The position numbers were made by a program, and so were the translations under genes. The notes under the pieces were generated by a model. The model had not been told where the DNA came from. It was given only the letters and a program-made list of their open reading frames with translations, and searched no databases. Of a DNA stretch of 64,000 nucleotides, positions 7,559-16,761 are shown one piece after another (positions within the stretch are counted from its first letter, which is position 1; every line of letters starts with the position of its first letter). The DNA is from Xenorhabdus lircayensis (GTDB taxonomy: Bacteria; Pseudomonadota; Gammaproteobacteria; Enterobacterales; Enterobacteriaceae). The stretch spans positions 156,413 to 220,412 of the forward strand of contig NZ_JACOII010000020.1 of the NCBI RefSeq assembly GCF_016306625.1, read 5' to 3'.

Positions 7559-8559
7559 TTCAACCAGCATACAGGTTGGCGTTGCCAGCATCACAACCAA
7601 AGACCGCACCTTCAAGAACCCGCTCTGGAATCGGGAATTTTGGTATGAAGGCCGGAATCTGGAACATCAGCGACGGCTGAGCAACTATCACTATTACGAT
7701 TTTCCCAGACGTTATAAAGACGATGAACTGGTAATAGCCAATAACCGCAAGGTCACGGTAGAAGGCCAACAGGATCATAAAACCACGGGCAGCTATATTG
7801 AGCAGACGGACGGTGATCGCTCACTGCAAGCCAAGGGTGACCTGATTGAGAAAATTCAGGACGTACTCAGCGTTGATGCGCAAGGTGATATTACCCTGCA
7901 AAAAGAATTTAAGAAAAATAAAAACGAGATAGGGCCGATAGAGTCGTTTGTACAAGGAATAGATAAAATCACCGATGTACTGTCAGTCGGACTGATAGTG
8001 ATAAGTTCAAAATCCTAAAAATGAATCTCATCTATCCCTCGATTAAGATTCACGGCGAACATGAGCTTGCCCATAATAATAACGAAGAAAAAGTTAAAAA
8101 CGGTGAACTAGGCGCATATGCAGTTACACAATTGGATTTCATTTTAACAGGGAAATTAGATGTTACATTTGGTTGGGAATCTGATGAAAAAGGCGATTGG
8201 TCTTTCAAAAAAATAGCGTACTAGAAGCTGAATTTGGCATTAAAGCCGTAACTAATCTTCGCGGTGGAGTTAGTTATTCTGCCATTTATGGTTATGTGGA
8301 TGCGACGGCCAAGGCGGACGCTAAATTACTGGTAGCACTGGAGTAAAACCCCAAAAACTTGGATTTAGTGTTTTATCATGATGGTATTAAGTCATCGGTG
8401 GATTTGGATTATGCTTTTGGTGTGGGAAAAGAAAAATTTCGGGATGGTGGATTTAAGACAACTGTAAATATAGAGAAAAAAGGAGGAACAGGCCGTGAAT
8501 GGGTATTTCAAAAACCACCGTCTAGAGATAAATCGCCCTATCGGGTTTCTTTGGGTTAG
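7559..8559 (+). pseudogene. Decayed VgrG (TssI) with C-terminal cargo domain
   Basis: Reading starts abruptly without a start codon at IQVGVASITTKDRTFKNPLW and continues YEGRNLEHQRRLSNYHYYDF, the linker before the VgrG beta-helix, then jumps to a C-terminal extension. At about 7990 the frame moves by one and continues DKFKILKMNLIYPSIKIHGE; near 8215 it moves again (EAEFGIKAVTNLRGGVSYSA); a TAA at 8343 interrupts it before NLDLVFYHDGIKSSVDLDYA and the end VSLG at 8559. So one long gene has lost its 5' half and carries at least three lesions. VgrG is the type VI secretion spike; the C-terminal part would be a fused effector of unknown type. No other T6SS gene is in the window. Confidence 0.65.
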
Positions 8560-8621
8560 TGTTTGACTTTATTCTTATATGTTATTCAATATTTCTGCAT
8601 CAGGGAAAACAAATCTGGAAC

Positions 8622-8770
8622 ATGAGTAAACCAGACTGGGAATAATGGGCCATTGCTGATAATAGTCAGCCCAATATTTTTTCGATTCGATGTGGTTTGA
8701 AGAGAAAATAGATCGTGATACATATGCAGTCAGAATCGAGCCAAAATGGAATAATTTTAAATTCGATTGA
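8622..8770 (+). pseudogene. Remnant of a small gene behind the VgrG cargo (possible immunity gene)
   Basis: An ATG opens MSKPDWE, then a TAA stop, then WAIADNSQPNIF and, after a frame change, DSMWFEEKIDRDTYAVRIEP to the TGA at 8770. Read together it is a coherent piece of about 48 residues with at least two lesions. Its place directly after an effector-like domain suggests an immunity gene. Not recognised by family. Confidence 0.35.
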
Positions 8771-8784
8771 TAAAATATTTACCA

Positions 8785-9570
8785 CTAACATCTTGTATAT
8801 TTATAACAGCTATTTATCATACTCCATTTGTCACTCATCGACGGTTCTAATATCATCACATCACCTACTGTTTTGAAAAATCCCATATCAAAATAAGCTT
8901 TTTCCGCTCTAGGTAATGCATCAATTTGTAATTTACCCTCTTTTCCTAAATCTACTGATTCCTTTACTGCATATTCCATTAGTAAATATCCACAGTTTCG
9001 AATCAAGTAATGTATCGCAAAATGAACAACTGTAGGGATATTAGTTTTTTTAGAAAACCGCAATATCCCTATGGGATTATTAAAATAATAAGCAATAAAA
9101 AAAACATCCTCACCATGTGAGCTATTAATTGACTGACGTATTGATGTAAATATCGTTTTTGAATTTTGATATCTGAAAAAATTCTTCTTTATTTCTTCTG
9201 TATTTTCTATTTCTTCTTTTGTTTTGTCTTGTTTTAACAATCCATGATTTTTTAATATGTTATTAAGATTAGGAAATTTCGAACGGAAAGTCTCTCCAAC
9301 ATTTTTTTCCCTCGGTTCATTATTAAAATTATCCTTAAAAAAATCATACAACAATTGTTCTTCATTCATTTTAATTAATATTGTGTTCACAGCAGAAAAT
9401 GCTTCTTGATGATCCCCCTTATTGATGCGTATAACTCTTCTGAGATCCCTAAGATTTGAGAGTTCAGCATCAACAGATCTCATATTCGAAGCGGACTGAG
9501 TCCGCCGTAACGGGTTTAATGAAAAATCATTATGATTATTAATATTAAAAGATCTTGTTCTGTATATCAT
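8785..9570 (-). CDS. GNAT-fold protein with extended N-terminus, effector-like
   Basis: A 261-aa protein from the ATG at 9570, chosen because GAGGGGAG precedes it; the frame is open 14 codons further upstream. The first 40 residues are basic, Ser/Asn-rich and disordered-looking (RTRSFNINNHNDFSLNPLRR, then TQSAS). The C-terminal third has the acetyltransferase pattern: DVFFIAYYFNNPIGILRFSK (strands 2-4), IRNCGYLLMEYAVKES (degenerate acetyl-CoA loop), KLQIDALPRAEKAYFDMGFF (last strand and helix). It is AT-rich, on the same strand as the OspC-like gene, and separated from it by VgrG debris. A secreted acetyltransferase is plausible; a housekeeping enzyme is less likely given the atypical loop. 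Function unproven. Confidence 0.5.
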   Translation of the reverse strand: MIYRTRSFNINNHNDFSLNPLRRTQSASNMRSVDAELSNLRDLRRVIRINKGDHQEAFSAVNTILIKMNEEQLLYDFFKDNFNNEPREKNVGETFRSKFPNLNNILKNHGLLKQDKTKEEIENTEEIKKNFFRYQNSKTIFTSIRQSINSSHGEDVFFIAYYFNNPIGILRFSKKTNIPTVVHFAIHYLIRNCGYLLMEYAVKESVDLGKEGKLQIDALPRAEKAYFDMGFFKTVGDVMILEPSMSDKWSMINSCYKYTRC

Positions 9571-9630
9571 GGTTAAACTCCCCTCTAAATCACATGATGA
9601 GTCTCGTTTCATAATACCGAATAGTTGTTC

Positions 9631-9735
9631 TATACCCGTCGTCTTTCAAATTGCAGCTTTGTTGGCTACGCTCACTCACCCCAGCCACATAGTTATCTAT
9701 GTTCCCGGGATTCGTTTCCTTGCCGACAATTTGAC
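9631..9735 (-). repeat. ERIC (intergenic repeat unit), partly diverged
   Basis: Begins TATACCCGTCGTCTTTCAAA and contains CGCTCACTCACCCCAGCCAC and the region around TATCTATGTTCCCGGGATTC, which are the ERIC core sequences in reverse orientation. The far end, normally the inverted copy of TATACCCGTCGTC, has diverged. Confidence 0.8.
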
Positions 9736-9793
9736 TGTCTATATTATACTCAATTCAATAGCTGAGAAAAGTTTTTTAAACTACCCAAAATAG

Positions 9794-10509
9794 AACAAAA
9801 TCAGTGTAAAAAATAGGATATAAAATAAGGGATTAACTGCTTTTGTGTGCCCCCCTATGACTGCAAAAGGAAAAATCATATAGTTAAAAGTTATTAATAA
9901 AAAATAATAAGATTTCACTGTATTTTAAATGAAAAAATATAAACCCAATACAATACATCTCATATTCCGCAGTCATATTGTAACATTGTGTTTTAATTAA
10001 TACTTGTGTATACATAAATCGTATGAATATTTACAAATCATAATATTACATATTGGGAGGTATAGACAGGGCAACCGCATGAACGTTTTGCGATCATTAA
10101 TAGGTTGAAAATAACCCAGATTAAGATTAAAAATAAAACAGATTAATTCGTTCAGATATTAGGATAGTCTGTTCATTATCCGTTATGGACGATATTTAAG
10201 CATTCATGCGGCTGCGCTGAATGTATAGAGACAGTTACATAATAAATATCTATTTGTCACCTAAGTAATTAAAAACAACTTCACCAATAAATTTTATAAA
10301 TATAAAAAAGTATTTTAATTTCAACCTAATGGCGTAAAGTGTGATCTAAAACTCAAACAAAAAATATTTTCATATTAAAAATCTTGAAATCTGACTAGGA
10401 TAAATCTGCTATTACGTCAGTCTATTCATTATTTCATCACGAGAGTAATCGTTCTGTTAATCGCAAAACTCCGTTATTTACAACTCCTGCCATACAAAGG
10501 AGAAAAGGC
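9794..10509. other. Long AT-rich leader upstream of treB
   Basis: About 700 bp without a convincing gene. In E. coli treR precedes treB; here no treR is found. A sequence GCATGAACGTTTTGCG near 10078 vaguely resembles a LacI-family operator half but lies over 400 bp from treB. The treB ribosome site AAAGGAGAAAAGG is at 10496-10508. Confidence 0.4.
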
Positions 10510-11943
10510 ATGAAGAAAAAACAAATAAATCAAAAGGATATTGATAAACTTATTACCTTGATTGGCGGAAAAGAGAATATCGCTTCCGTCAGTCATTGTA
10601 TTACCCGCCTCAGATTCGTTCTCAATGCACCAGAAAATGCCGATGCCAAAGCCATTGAAGAATTACCGATGGTCAAGGGCTGCTTCACTAATGCCGGGCA
10701 GTTTCAGGTGGTGATAGGAACGAATGTGGATGTTTATTATAAAGCCTTGCTTGAAACCACGGGGAAAAAATCTGTTAATAAAGAAGAGGTTAAACAAGCT
10801 GCTCGTCAAAATATGAAATGGCATGAAAATGCAATTTCACATTTTGCTGAGATCTTTTTCCCATTACTGCCCGCCCTGATCAGTGGCGGTTTAATCCTCG
10901 GTTTTCGTAATCTCATCGGGGATATCCCGTTCAGTGAAGGCAAATCACTCGCACAACTCCACCCTGTCTGGCAGAACATCTATGATTTTCTCTGGCTAAT
11001 CGGTGAAGCGATATTCTTCTACCTCCCTGTCGGTATCTGTTGGTCTGCCGTCAAAAAAATGGGTGGAACGCCAATTCTAGGGATTATTCTGGGGATTACG
11101 TTGGTTTCCCCGCAGTTGATGAATGCTTACCTGCTTGGGCAGCAAACACCCGAAGTCTGGAATTTCGGCTTGTTTACGATTGCCAAAGTTGGCTATCAGG
11201 CACAGGTCATTCCTTCCTTATTAGCGGGTCTAACGTTGGGATGGATTGAAACGCGGCTGAAAAAATGGGTGCCGGATTACCTCTACCTTGTGATTGTCCC
11301 TGTGGTTTCTCTGTTGCTGGCCGTCTTCCTTGCCCATGCTCTGATAGGCCCTGCTGGACGCGTTATCGGTGATGGCGTTGCCTGGACGGTTAAAGGGCTA
11401 ATGACGGGTAGTTTTGCCCCTATCGGTGCCGCTCTGTTCGGCTTCTTCTACGCCCCGCTGGTTATCACAGGTGTACACCAAACCACCTTGGCCATTGACC
11501 TGCAAATGATCCAGAACACCGGAGGAACGCCAATCTGGCCTATCATTGCGCTATCCAATATCGCCCAAGGTTCTGCCGTAGTCGGAATTATCTGGGCAAG
11601 CAAAAAACAGAAAGAACGCGAAGTTTCCATTCCTGCGGCGATTTCAGCCTATCTGGGTGTGACTGAGCCTGCCATGTATGGTATCAACCTGAAATACCGC
11701 TATCCGATGTTCTGCGCGATGATCGGCGCAAGCTTGGCTGGTCTGATTTGTGGACTCAACCATGTGACCGCCAATGGTATCGGCGTCGGGGGAATACCGG
11801 GTATTCTTTCTATCAAACCGCAGTTCTGGATGGTTTATCTGATCGCCATGCTTGTCGCCATTATTGTTCCATTAGTGCTGACCATTCTGGCTTATCGCAG
11901 AAACGAACGTAAAGCGGCCTTGGAAAATGAGATAACCAATTAA
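10510..11943 (+). CDS. treB: PTS trehalose-specific EIIBC component
   Basis: A 477-aa inner-membrane permease that imports trehalose and delivers trehalose-6-phosphate. The N-terminal IIB domain has the phosphorylated cysteine C30 in ASVSHCITRLRF. From about residue 105 follows the multi-span IIC domain (FFPLLPALISGGLILGF, then repeated membrane segments) with the substrate motif in AISAYLGVTEPAMYGINLKY. It has no IIA domain, as expected, since TreB uses the glucose-type IIA. The gene lies 34 nt ahead of treC and forms the treBC operon with it. Trehalose is the main sugar of insect blood, which fits the presumed host. Length and domain order match E. coli TreB. Confidence 0.96.
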   Translation: MKKKQINQKDIDKLITLIGGKENIASVSHCITRLRFVLNAPENADAKAIEELPMVKGCFTNAGQFQVVIGTNVDVYYKALLETTGKKSVNKEEVKQAARQNMKWHENAISHFAEIFFPLLPALISGGLILGFRNLIGDIPFSEGKSLAQLHPVWQNIYDFLWLIGEAIFFYLPVGICWSAVKKMGGTPILGIILGITLVSPQLMNAYLLGQQTPEVWNFGLFTIAKVGYQAQVIPSLLAGLTLGWIETRLKKWVPDYLYLVIVPVVSLLLAVFLAHALIGPAGRVIGDGVAWTVKGLMTGSFAPIGAALFGFFYAPLVITGVHQTTLAIDLQMIQNTGGTPIWPIIALSNIAQGSAVVGIIWASKKQKEREVSIPAAISAYLGVTEPAMYGINLKYRYPMFCAMIGASLAGLICGLNHVTANGIGVGGIPGILSIKPQFWMVYLIAMLVAIIVPLVLTILAYRRNERKAALENEITN

Positions 11944-11977
11944 TTTATCAAGGTATATTACATTAACAGGTATAGTT

Positions 11978-13642
11978 ATGACCGAACAAAAACCGTGGTG
12001 GATGGATAGTGTTATCTATCAGATTTACCCAAAGAGTTTTCAGGATAGTACCGGAAGTGGCACGGGAGATATCGACGGGATCACCCAACGGCTGGATTAT
12101 TTGCAGCACCTCGGCGTTGAGGCTATTTGGATCACCCCAATTTATCCGTCCCCACAAGTTGATAATGGCTATGATGTCGCTGATTATTGTGCCATCAACC
12201 CTGATTACGGCTCGATGGAAGACTTTGATAATTTGGTGCAAAATGCCCATCGCCGTGGTATTCGCATCATTTTGGATATGGTCTTCAACCATACATCCAC
12301 CCAACATCCGTGGTTCCAAGCTGCTCAGGATATTCATAGCCCTTATCGCCAGTTTTATATCTGGCGGGACGGTTGTGAAGGTTCCTTACCCAATAACTGG
12401 AAATCCAAATTTGGCGGTAATGCGTGGCAATGGCATGCAGAAAGCCAGCAGTATTACCTCCACCTGTTTGCAGTAGAACAGGCCGATTTAAATTGGGAGC
12501 ATGAACCTGTTCGCACCGAGCTGAAAAAAATCTGCGAATTTTGGGCCGACCGTGGTGTTGATGGCTTGCGTCTGGATGTTATTAACCTCGTCTCTAAACA
12601 GCAGGATTATCCTAGTGATAATCGCGGAGATGGCCGCCGATTCTATACCGATGGCCCGCGGATACATGAGTTTCTGCAAGAAATGAGCCGTGATGTTTTC
12701 CAGCCTAAGGGATTGATGACTGTCGGTGAGATGTCTTCCACTGGTCTTGAGCACTGCCAGCGCTATAGTGCTCTGGACGGAACGGCGTTATCCATGACGT
12801 TTAATTTTCATCATCTCAAAGTTGATTACCCAAATGGAGAAAAATGGGCTCTCGCGAGACCAGACTATGTTGAGCTGAAAAAGATTTTCTCAACGTGGCA
12901 GCAAGGGATGCATCAAAAAGCCTGGAACGCGCTCTTTTGGTGTAATCATGATCAGCCTCGTATTGTTTCACGATTTGGGGATGAACATCAGTACCACAAA
13001 ATATCCGCCAAAATGCTGGCGATGCTGCTGCACGGTATGCAGGGCACGCCGTATATTTATCAGGGTGAAGAATTGGGCATGACTAACCCACACTTTGCGC
13101 GTATTGAAGACTATCGGGATATCGAAAGCCTGAATATGTATCAAGAGCGCATTGAACAAGGCATGCCGCCAGAGGAGATATTGGCAATTCTGGCACAAAA
13201 ATCCCGTGATAATGGTCGAACGCCCATGCAGTGGGATGATTCGGAAAACGCAGGTTTCACCACAGGCACACCGTGGATCGCGCCTTGTAGTAATTACCCA
13301 GAGATCAATGCCGAAGCCGCATTGCAGGATAAAGATTCGGTCTTCTATTGCTTCCACAATTTAGTTAAATTGAGGAAGCAGCAGCCCATTCTGACATATG
13401 GTGATTACTTAGATCTGCTCCCTGAGCATCCATCACTGTGGTGTTATTTGCGCCGTTGGCAGGATCAAACCTTACTGGTTATTGCAAATCTCAGTGATGA
13501 AACACAACTGTGGTCTCCAGAATTTTCAATCATCAATAAAGAATGGCAGGTATTGATAAGTAATTATCAATCTTCTGCGAGTATCGAACATGAAAGTAAA
13601 ATTAAACCCTATGAAGCAATATATTTAATTTCTAGACAATAG
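11978..13642 (+). CDS. treC: Trehalose-6-phosphate hydrolase
   Basis: A 554-aa GH13 enzyme that splits trehalose-6-phosphate to glucose and glucose-6-phosphate in the cytoplasm. GH13 blocks are visible in order: SVIYQIYPKSFQDSTGSGTG at the start, DMVFNHTS (conserved region I), GLRLDVINL (nucleophile Asp), MTVGEMSS (acid/base Glu), FWCNHDQPR (third Asp). QDSTGSGTGDI is the calcium-binding-type loop of oligo-1,6-glucosidase relatives. Second gene of treBC. Antisense frames inside it are shadows. Confidence 0.96.
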   Translation: MTEQKPWWMDSVIYQIYPKSFQDSTGSGTGDIDGITQRLDYLQHLGVEAIWITPIYPSPQVDNGYDVADYCAINPDYGSMEDFDNLVQNAHRRGIRIILDMVFNHTSTQHPWFQAAQDIHSPYRQFYIWRDGCEGSLPNNWKSKFGGNAWQWHAESQQYYLHLFAVEQADLNWEHEPVRTELKKICEFWADRGVDGLRLDVINLVSKQQDYPSDNRGDGRRFYTDGPRIHEFLQEMSRDVFQPKGLMTVGEMSSTGLEHCQRYSALDGTALSMTFNFHHLKVDYPNGEKWALARPDYVELKKIFSTWQQGMHQKAWNALFWCNHDQPRIVSRFGDEHQYHKISAKMLAMLLHGMQGTPYIYQGEELGMTNPHFARIEDYRDIESLNMYQERIEQGMPPEEILAILAQKSRDNGRTPMQWDDSENAGFTTGTPWIAPCSNYPEINAEAALQDKDSVFYCFHNLVKLRKQQPILTYGDYLDLLPEHPSLWCYLRRWQDQTLLVIANLSDETQLWSPEFSIINKEWQVLISNYQSSASIEHESKIKPYEAIYLISRQ

Positions 13643-13702
13643 TATTATTCATATATGACTAGACACTATAATATAGCATTTATTATAAATCATTAAATAA
13701 CA

Positions 13703-13727
13703 CACCTCGTCTCAATAGGACGAGGTG
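13703..13727. terminator. Hairpin after treC
   Basis: Perfect 9-bp inverted repeat CACCTCGTC / GACGAGGTG with a 7-nt loop, 60 bp after the treC stop. No clear T-run follows, so it may be a weak terminator or an mRNA-stabilising hairpin. Confidence 0.45.
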
Positions 13728-13901
13728 CAGCATACCCACCCCGACAATAAATATTATTTCCTTAATAAAAAATACACAATTAAGTTCTATATTAACAAAT
13801 AAAAAATATTTTAAATTCCACTTGATATTTGATAACCCCTGCTATACTTAAAAAAAACGTAAATAAATAATAAAATTATATTTCTAAAAGGAGAGGTAAT
13901 C

Positions 13902-15230
13902 ATGTCTGAAATAACAATGCTCAAACTAGTAAATAGCACAGATTCTGTTTGGAAAAAAGTATCTGAAACATTTCAAGGTATGGAAAGTATAAGCTTTCCA
14001 AAAGACCCAATAGAAAATCAGAGAAATGTATCCGCCTCTGTTATCTATAGCTATAATCATAGTGCTACTTTTGAGGTAAAATACCAATTAATGCATTCAG
14101 AAGAGAATACATTCATAATACGTGGGAGATATAAAAATGAACTGGATCGGTTCGACTTAGAATTATTTCTAGATAATTTGGAAACAAGTAACTATAAAAA
14201 GGGGGCTGTCGTAAGCCTTGGCTGGAAGCCAGATGGTTTCATCCACTTAATTCTTATTGGTGATGTTGGCAATTATATAGGACCTGATATAAATACCGAA
14301 TATTGGATGCAAGACCATCGCAATATTTTAGGGAATCTTCCAATAAATAAACTTTGCATTACAGGTTCTCATGATGCAGGAATGAGTTTAATTACATGGA
14401 AAACCACTTGGGCTTTTGAGTGCAACACTTTAACTCAATCAAATAATATCTTAGGGCAATTAAAACTAGGTATAAGATACTTTGATATTAGACCAGTCCT
14501 TAGCGATGGAATATTTTTTACTGGTCACTATAAAGATCTAGGCGTATGGGAAGGTTCAAATGGTGAATCATTAGACTCTATTATTTATGAGATTAACACG
14601 TTTACAAAGACTCACAACGAATTGATTATAATAAGGCTTGACCATTCCCTCTGTCTGGATGTAGGCATATTAGAGAGATATCGTTCTTTTAAGGAAAGTG
14701 AGTGGCTTAATTTATTTTATACACTAACTGGAATTGACCATTTGTATTATCACAATGGCACGTGCAATATTTCCGACGTAACATTAAATACTCTGACAGA
14801 TAATGGCACTCATTCTGCTGTTTTATTATTTGTAGAAACCGAAGATACTAATGTTACTTTGCAGGAATATAACAATAATGGATTTTTCTATCTTAGTGAA
14901 TTGAATATGTACCATAAGTATTCTAATACAAGTAGCATCTTGAAACTAAGTTCAGATCAAATTAAAAAGATGAATGACTATGCTCCCACACATTATTTTG
15001 AATTATTGTGGACCCTGACTCAGAATGTTATACAGGCAACGACATGTGCCACAACACTCTCCTCTAGCATTAAACAATTGGCAGATGAAGCAAATGATAC
15101 AATCGAGGAAGTTCTGCCGCATATCAGAAAAACGGTATACCCTAATATTTTTCTTATTGATAATGTTAAAGATACAGTAGCAACAACTTTCGTTCTCGCT
15201 ATCAATTGGACGGTACTTTCTTATAAGTAA
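13902..15230 (+). CDS. PI-PLC-like phosphodiesterase with N-terminal beta domain
   Basis: 442 residues, preceded by the strong ribosome site AAGGAGAGG. Residues 1-130 look like a beta-sandwich with no recognisable signal peptide (SVIYSYNHSATFEVKYQLMH). From about residue 135 the X domain of bacterial phosphatidylinositol-specific phospholipase C begins: LPINKLCITGSHDAGM with the general-base H157, QLKLGIRYFDIRP at 187-198, and H209 in FTGHYKD as second catalytic histidine. A conserved RLDH follows (KTHNELIIIRLDH). Such enzymes cut the phosphodiester of phosphatidylinositol or GPI anchors. The gene is AT-rich, monocistronic and flanked by core genes, so it looks acquired. Export without a signal peptide would need another route. 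Target lipid is unknown. Confidence 0.75.
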   Translation: MSEITMLKLVNSTDSVWKKVSETFQGMESISFPKDPIENQRNVSASVIYSYNHSATFEVKYQLMHSEENTFIIRGRYKNELDRFDLELFLDNLETSNYKKGAVVSLGWKPDGFIHLILIGDVGNYIGPDINTEYWMQDHRNILGNLPINKLCITGSHDAGMSLITWKTTWAFECNTLTQSNNILGQLKLGIRYFDIRPVLSDGIFFTGHYKDLGVWEGSNGESLDSIIYEINTFTKTHNELIIIRLDHSLCLDVGILERYRSFKESEWLNLFYTLTGIDHLYYHNGTCNISDVTLNTLTDNGTHSAVLLFVETEDTNVTLQEYNNNGFFYLSELNMYHKYSNTSSILKLSSDQIKKMNDYAPTHYFELLWTLTQNVIQATTCATTLSSSIKQLADEANDTIEEVLPHIRKTVYPNIFLIDNVKDTVATTFVLAINWTVLSYK

Positions 15231-15349
15231 GAATAGAAGATATACCCATTAATATTACTCTTATCGATAAGTAGCCATATATTCATGCGATGGCACTGCC
15301 ACAAAATCTGTGCCATACTTTTTTAGTCTCAAACGGGGAGTATGCCATT

Positions 15350-15829
15350 ATGTTTTATTCAAAATACTTAACTTATTTGGGTGCAGGTTGTCTTCTATTA
15401 TCTACCCTTGTACAAGCACAACCACCATCGAAACAGTTATCCCTGAGCCAGAAAAAATACCTGCAAAAACAAATTAATGAACAAGTTACGGATAAATCTG
15501 CATTGAAAGAGGTAGAAAGTTGGTCAGATACCAAAAAGGTGGCCGAGTTTATTTGCCGTCCTTTTGCTTTACCAATTATTAAACAACATTACAAAGACGC
15601 CGATAAAGTTTTCCTTGGTGATGTGTCACCAGATAGCATAAGACTGGAACATTCTTCTGAATTGGCTGGTACAGGCATGTATCGAACGGATGATGGCTGG
15701 AACGACATTCGGTTCTCCTGCAAATTGGATGCAACCGGCAAAGCACAATCATTCAAGTTCGAAAAAATCGTACCACCAAAATTGCAAACTGGACCAGGGC
15801 CTGTAGTTCTACCTCATAAGGAGAAATAA
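15350..15829 (+). CDS. Small secreted protein, DUF930-like
   Basis: 159 residues from the ATG at 15350 (GGGGAG upstream); a longer frame without a ribosome site begins at 15290. A signal peptide is clear: KYLTYLGAGCLLLSTLVQA, cleavage near AQA-QPPS. The mature part has two cysteines (FICRPFALPII and IRFSCKLDATGK) that probably pair, and a pattern AEFICRP...VFLGD...GMYRTDDGWNDIRFSC that I associate with DUF930. Periplasmic location is expected. It abuts the LprI-like gene: the next ATG follows the TAA directly, so the two are co-translated. Confidence 0.6.
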   Translation: MFYSKYLTYLGAGCLLLSTLVQAQPPSKQLSLSQKKYLQKQINEQVTDKSALKEVESWSDTKKVAEFICRPFALPIIKQHYKDADKVFLGDVSPDSIRLEHSSELAGTGMYRTDDGWNDIRFSCKLDATGKAQSFKFEKIVPPKLQTGPGPVVLPHKEK

Positions 15830-16156
15830 ATGAAATATTTCTGGTTGATGTTACTTCTCCTGACACCACCCAGTCTCGCGGCCAGTTTTGATTGTGCAAA
15901 AGCCAAGGCCCCGGACGAAAAAACCATTTGTTCCAACCAAAAACTGAATGATTTGGATGTGGAAATGAGTGTGAAATATCACTTTCTACGAGGGTTATTT
16001 GCCATGGGAGTATCAGGCGAAATGTATGATAACCAAACTGCATGGCTGAAGCAGCGCCAAAAGTGTAAAGGAAATAAAACATGCTTGCTGCAAAGTTATC
16101 GCCAACGCATTAATCAGCTTGATACGTTGTATAATTCGATAGAGAAACCGATTTGA
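15830..16156 (+). CDS. LprI-family lysozyme-inhibitor-like protein
   Basis: 108 residues with a signal peptide (MKYFWLMLLLLTPPSLAA) and the DUF1311/LprI pattern: SFDCAKAKAPDEKTICSNQK then LNDLDVEMSVKYHFL, with paired cysteines, and a second cysteine pair in QKCKGNKTCLLQSYRQRI. Family members are small periplasmic or surface proteins; mycobacterial LprI inhibits lysozyme. It directly follows the DUF930-like gene and is closed by a strong terminator. A role against host lysozyme is possible but inferred only from the family name. Confidence 0.75.
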   Translation: MKYFWLMLLLLTPPSLAASFDCAKAKAPDEKTICSNQKLNDLDVEMSVKYHFLRGLFAMGVSGEMYDNQTAWLKQRQKCKGNKTCLLQSYRQRINQLDTLYNSIEKPI

Positions 16157-16170
16157 TAGAAAAGAATTAG

Positions 16171-16206
16171 AAGCTCAAGGAAGGATTTTCTTTCCTTGAG
16201 CTTTTT
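16171..16206 (+). terminator. Rho-independent terminator after the LprI-like gene
   Basis: Stem AGCTCAAGGAA / TTCCTTGAGCT followed by a T-run (TTTTTAT). Confidence 0.9.
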
Positions 16207-16264
16207 ATAATAAGAAATCATGTTAATGAGGCGGGGTCAGTTCTTTTACTAATTCGGGTAATTA

Positions 16265-16711
16265 CTATTTCTTATAAATATCTGGACGAACTATCTGCCA
16301 AACACAATTTTCACGATTAACAGGTGAATAGCCAAATTTTTCATATAACCAAGGCGCGGTTGAAGTCACAAGCATGATTCTCCGTAACCTCTGCATAACT
16401 GGATGAGATTGGCAACACGTCATCAGCCAGCGTCCTAATTGTTGTTTTTGATACTCCTCTAATACATACACATCACATAAATATCCAAAAGTCGCAAAAT
16501 CCGTCACGAGTCTGGCAAACCCTATTTGGGTTTTATCTTTGTACAATCCAAACGTCAGACTGTTTTCAATAGAATACCGTACTGTTTCGAGATCAATGCC
16601 TTCAGCCCAACTGGAACATGTAAGAAATTGGTAGATCGCGGTGATATCTAATAGAGATTTCTCTGTTGATACTTGATAGTTTTCTTTCTGCCAGTGGAAG
16701 TCTTGTTCCAT
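16265..16711 (-). CDS. GNAT-family N-acetyltransferase
   Basis: 148 residues from the ATG at 16711, which has GGGGAA upstream; the frame is open for 16 more codons. Conserved GNAT parts: TFGLYKDKTQIGFARLVTDF (strands 2-3), YLCDVYVLEEYQKQQLGRWL (strand 4 and the acetyl-CoA loop, Q-x-x-x-x-G-x-W in place of the usual G-x-G), and WLYEKFGYSPV at the C-terminal end. Substrate unknown. The gene starts just beside the left direct repeat of the selC island and is probably chromosomal. Confidence 0.85.
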   Translation of the reverse strand: MEQDFHWQKENYQVSTEKSLLDITAIYQFLTCSSWAEGIDLETVRYSIENSLTFGLYKDKTQIGFARLVTDFATFGYLCDVYVLEEYQKQQLGRWLMTCCQSHPVMQRLRRIMLVTSTAPWLYEKFGYSPVNRENCVWQIVRPDIYKK

Positions 16712-16729
16712 ATTTTTATTCCCCAACAC

Positions 16730-16761
16730 ATTGAAATTAATTATTTTTATTGAAAACAAAA
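16730..16761. repeat. Left direct repeat flanking the selC island
   Basis: 32 bp, identical except for one base (A for G) to 26418-26449, same orientation. A selC-like ATCACAGGAGT follows at 16765-16775, matching the 3' part of tRNA-Sec at 26478-26488. The spacing between repeat and core differs by about 25 bp between the two copies. Likely the remains of attachment-site duplication. Confidence 0.7.

Noticed and set aside
9569..9793. Plus-strand frame of 74 codons across the ERIC element
   Set aside because: It runs through the repeat and the antisense of the GNAT-like gene; no ribosome site and no protein-like pattern.
11963..12337. Long antisense frame inside treC
   Set aside because: Shadow of the treC coding frame; similar antisense frames exist in mrcA, pckA and prlC.
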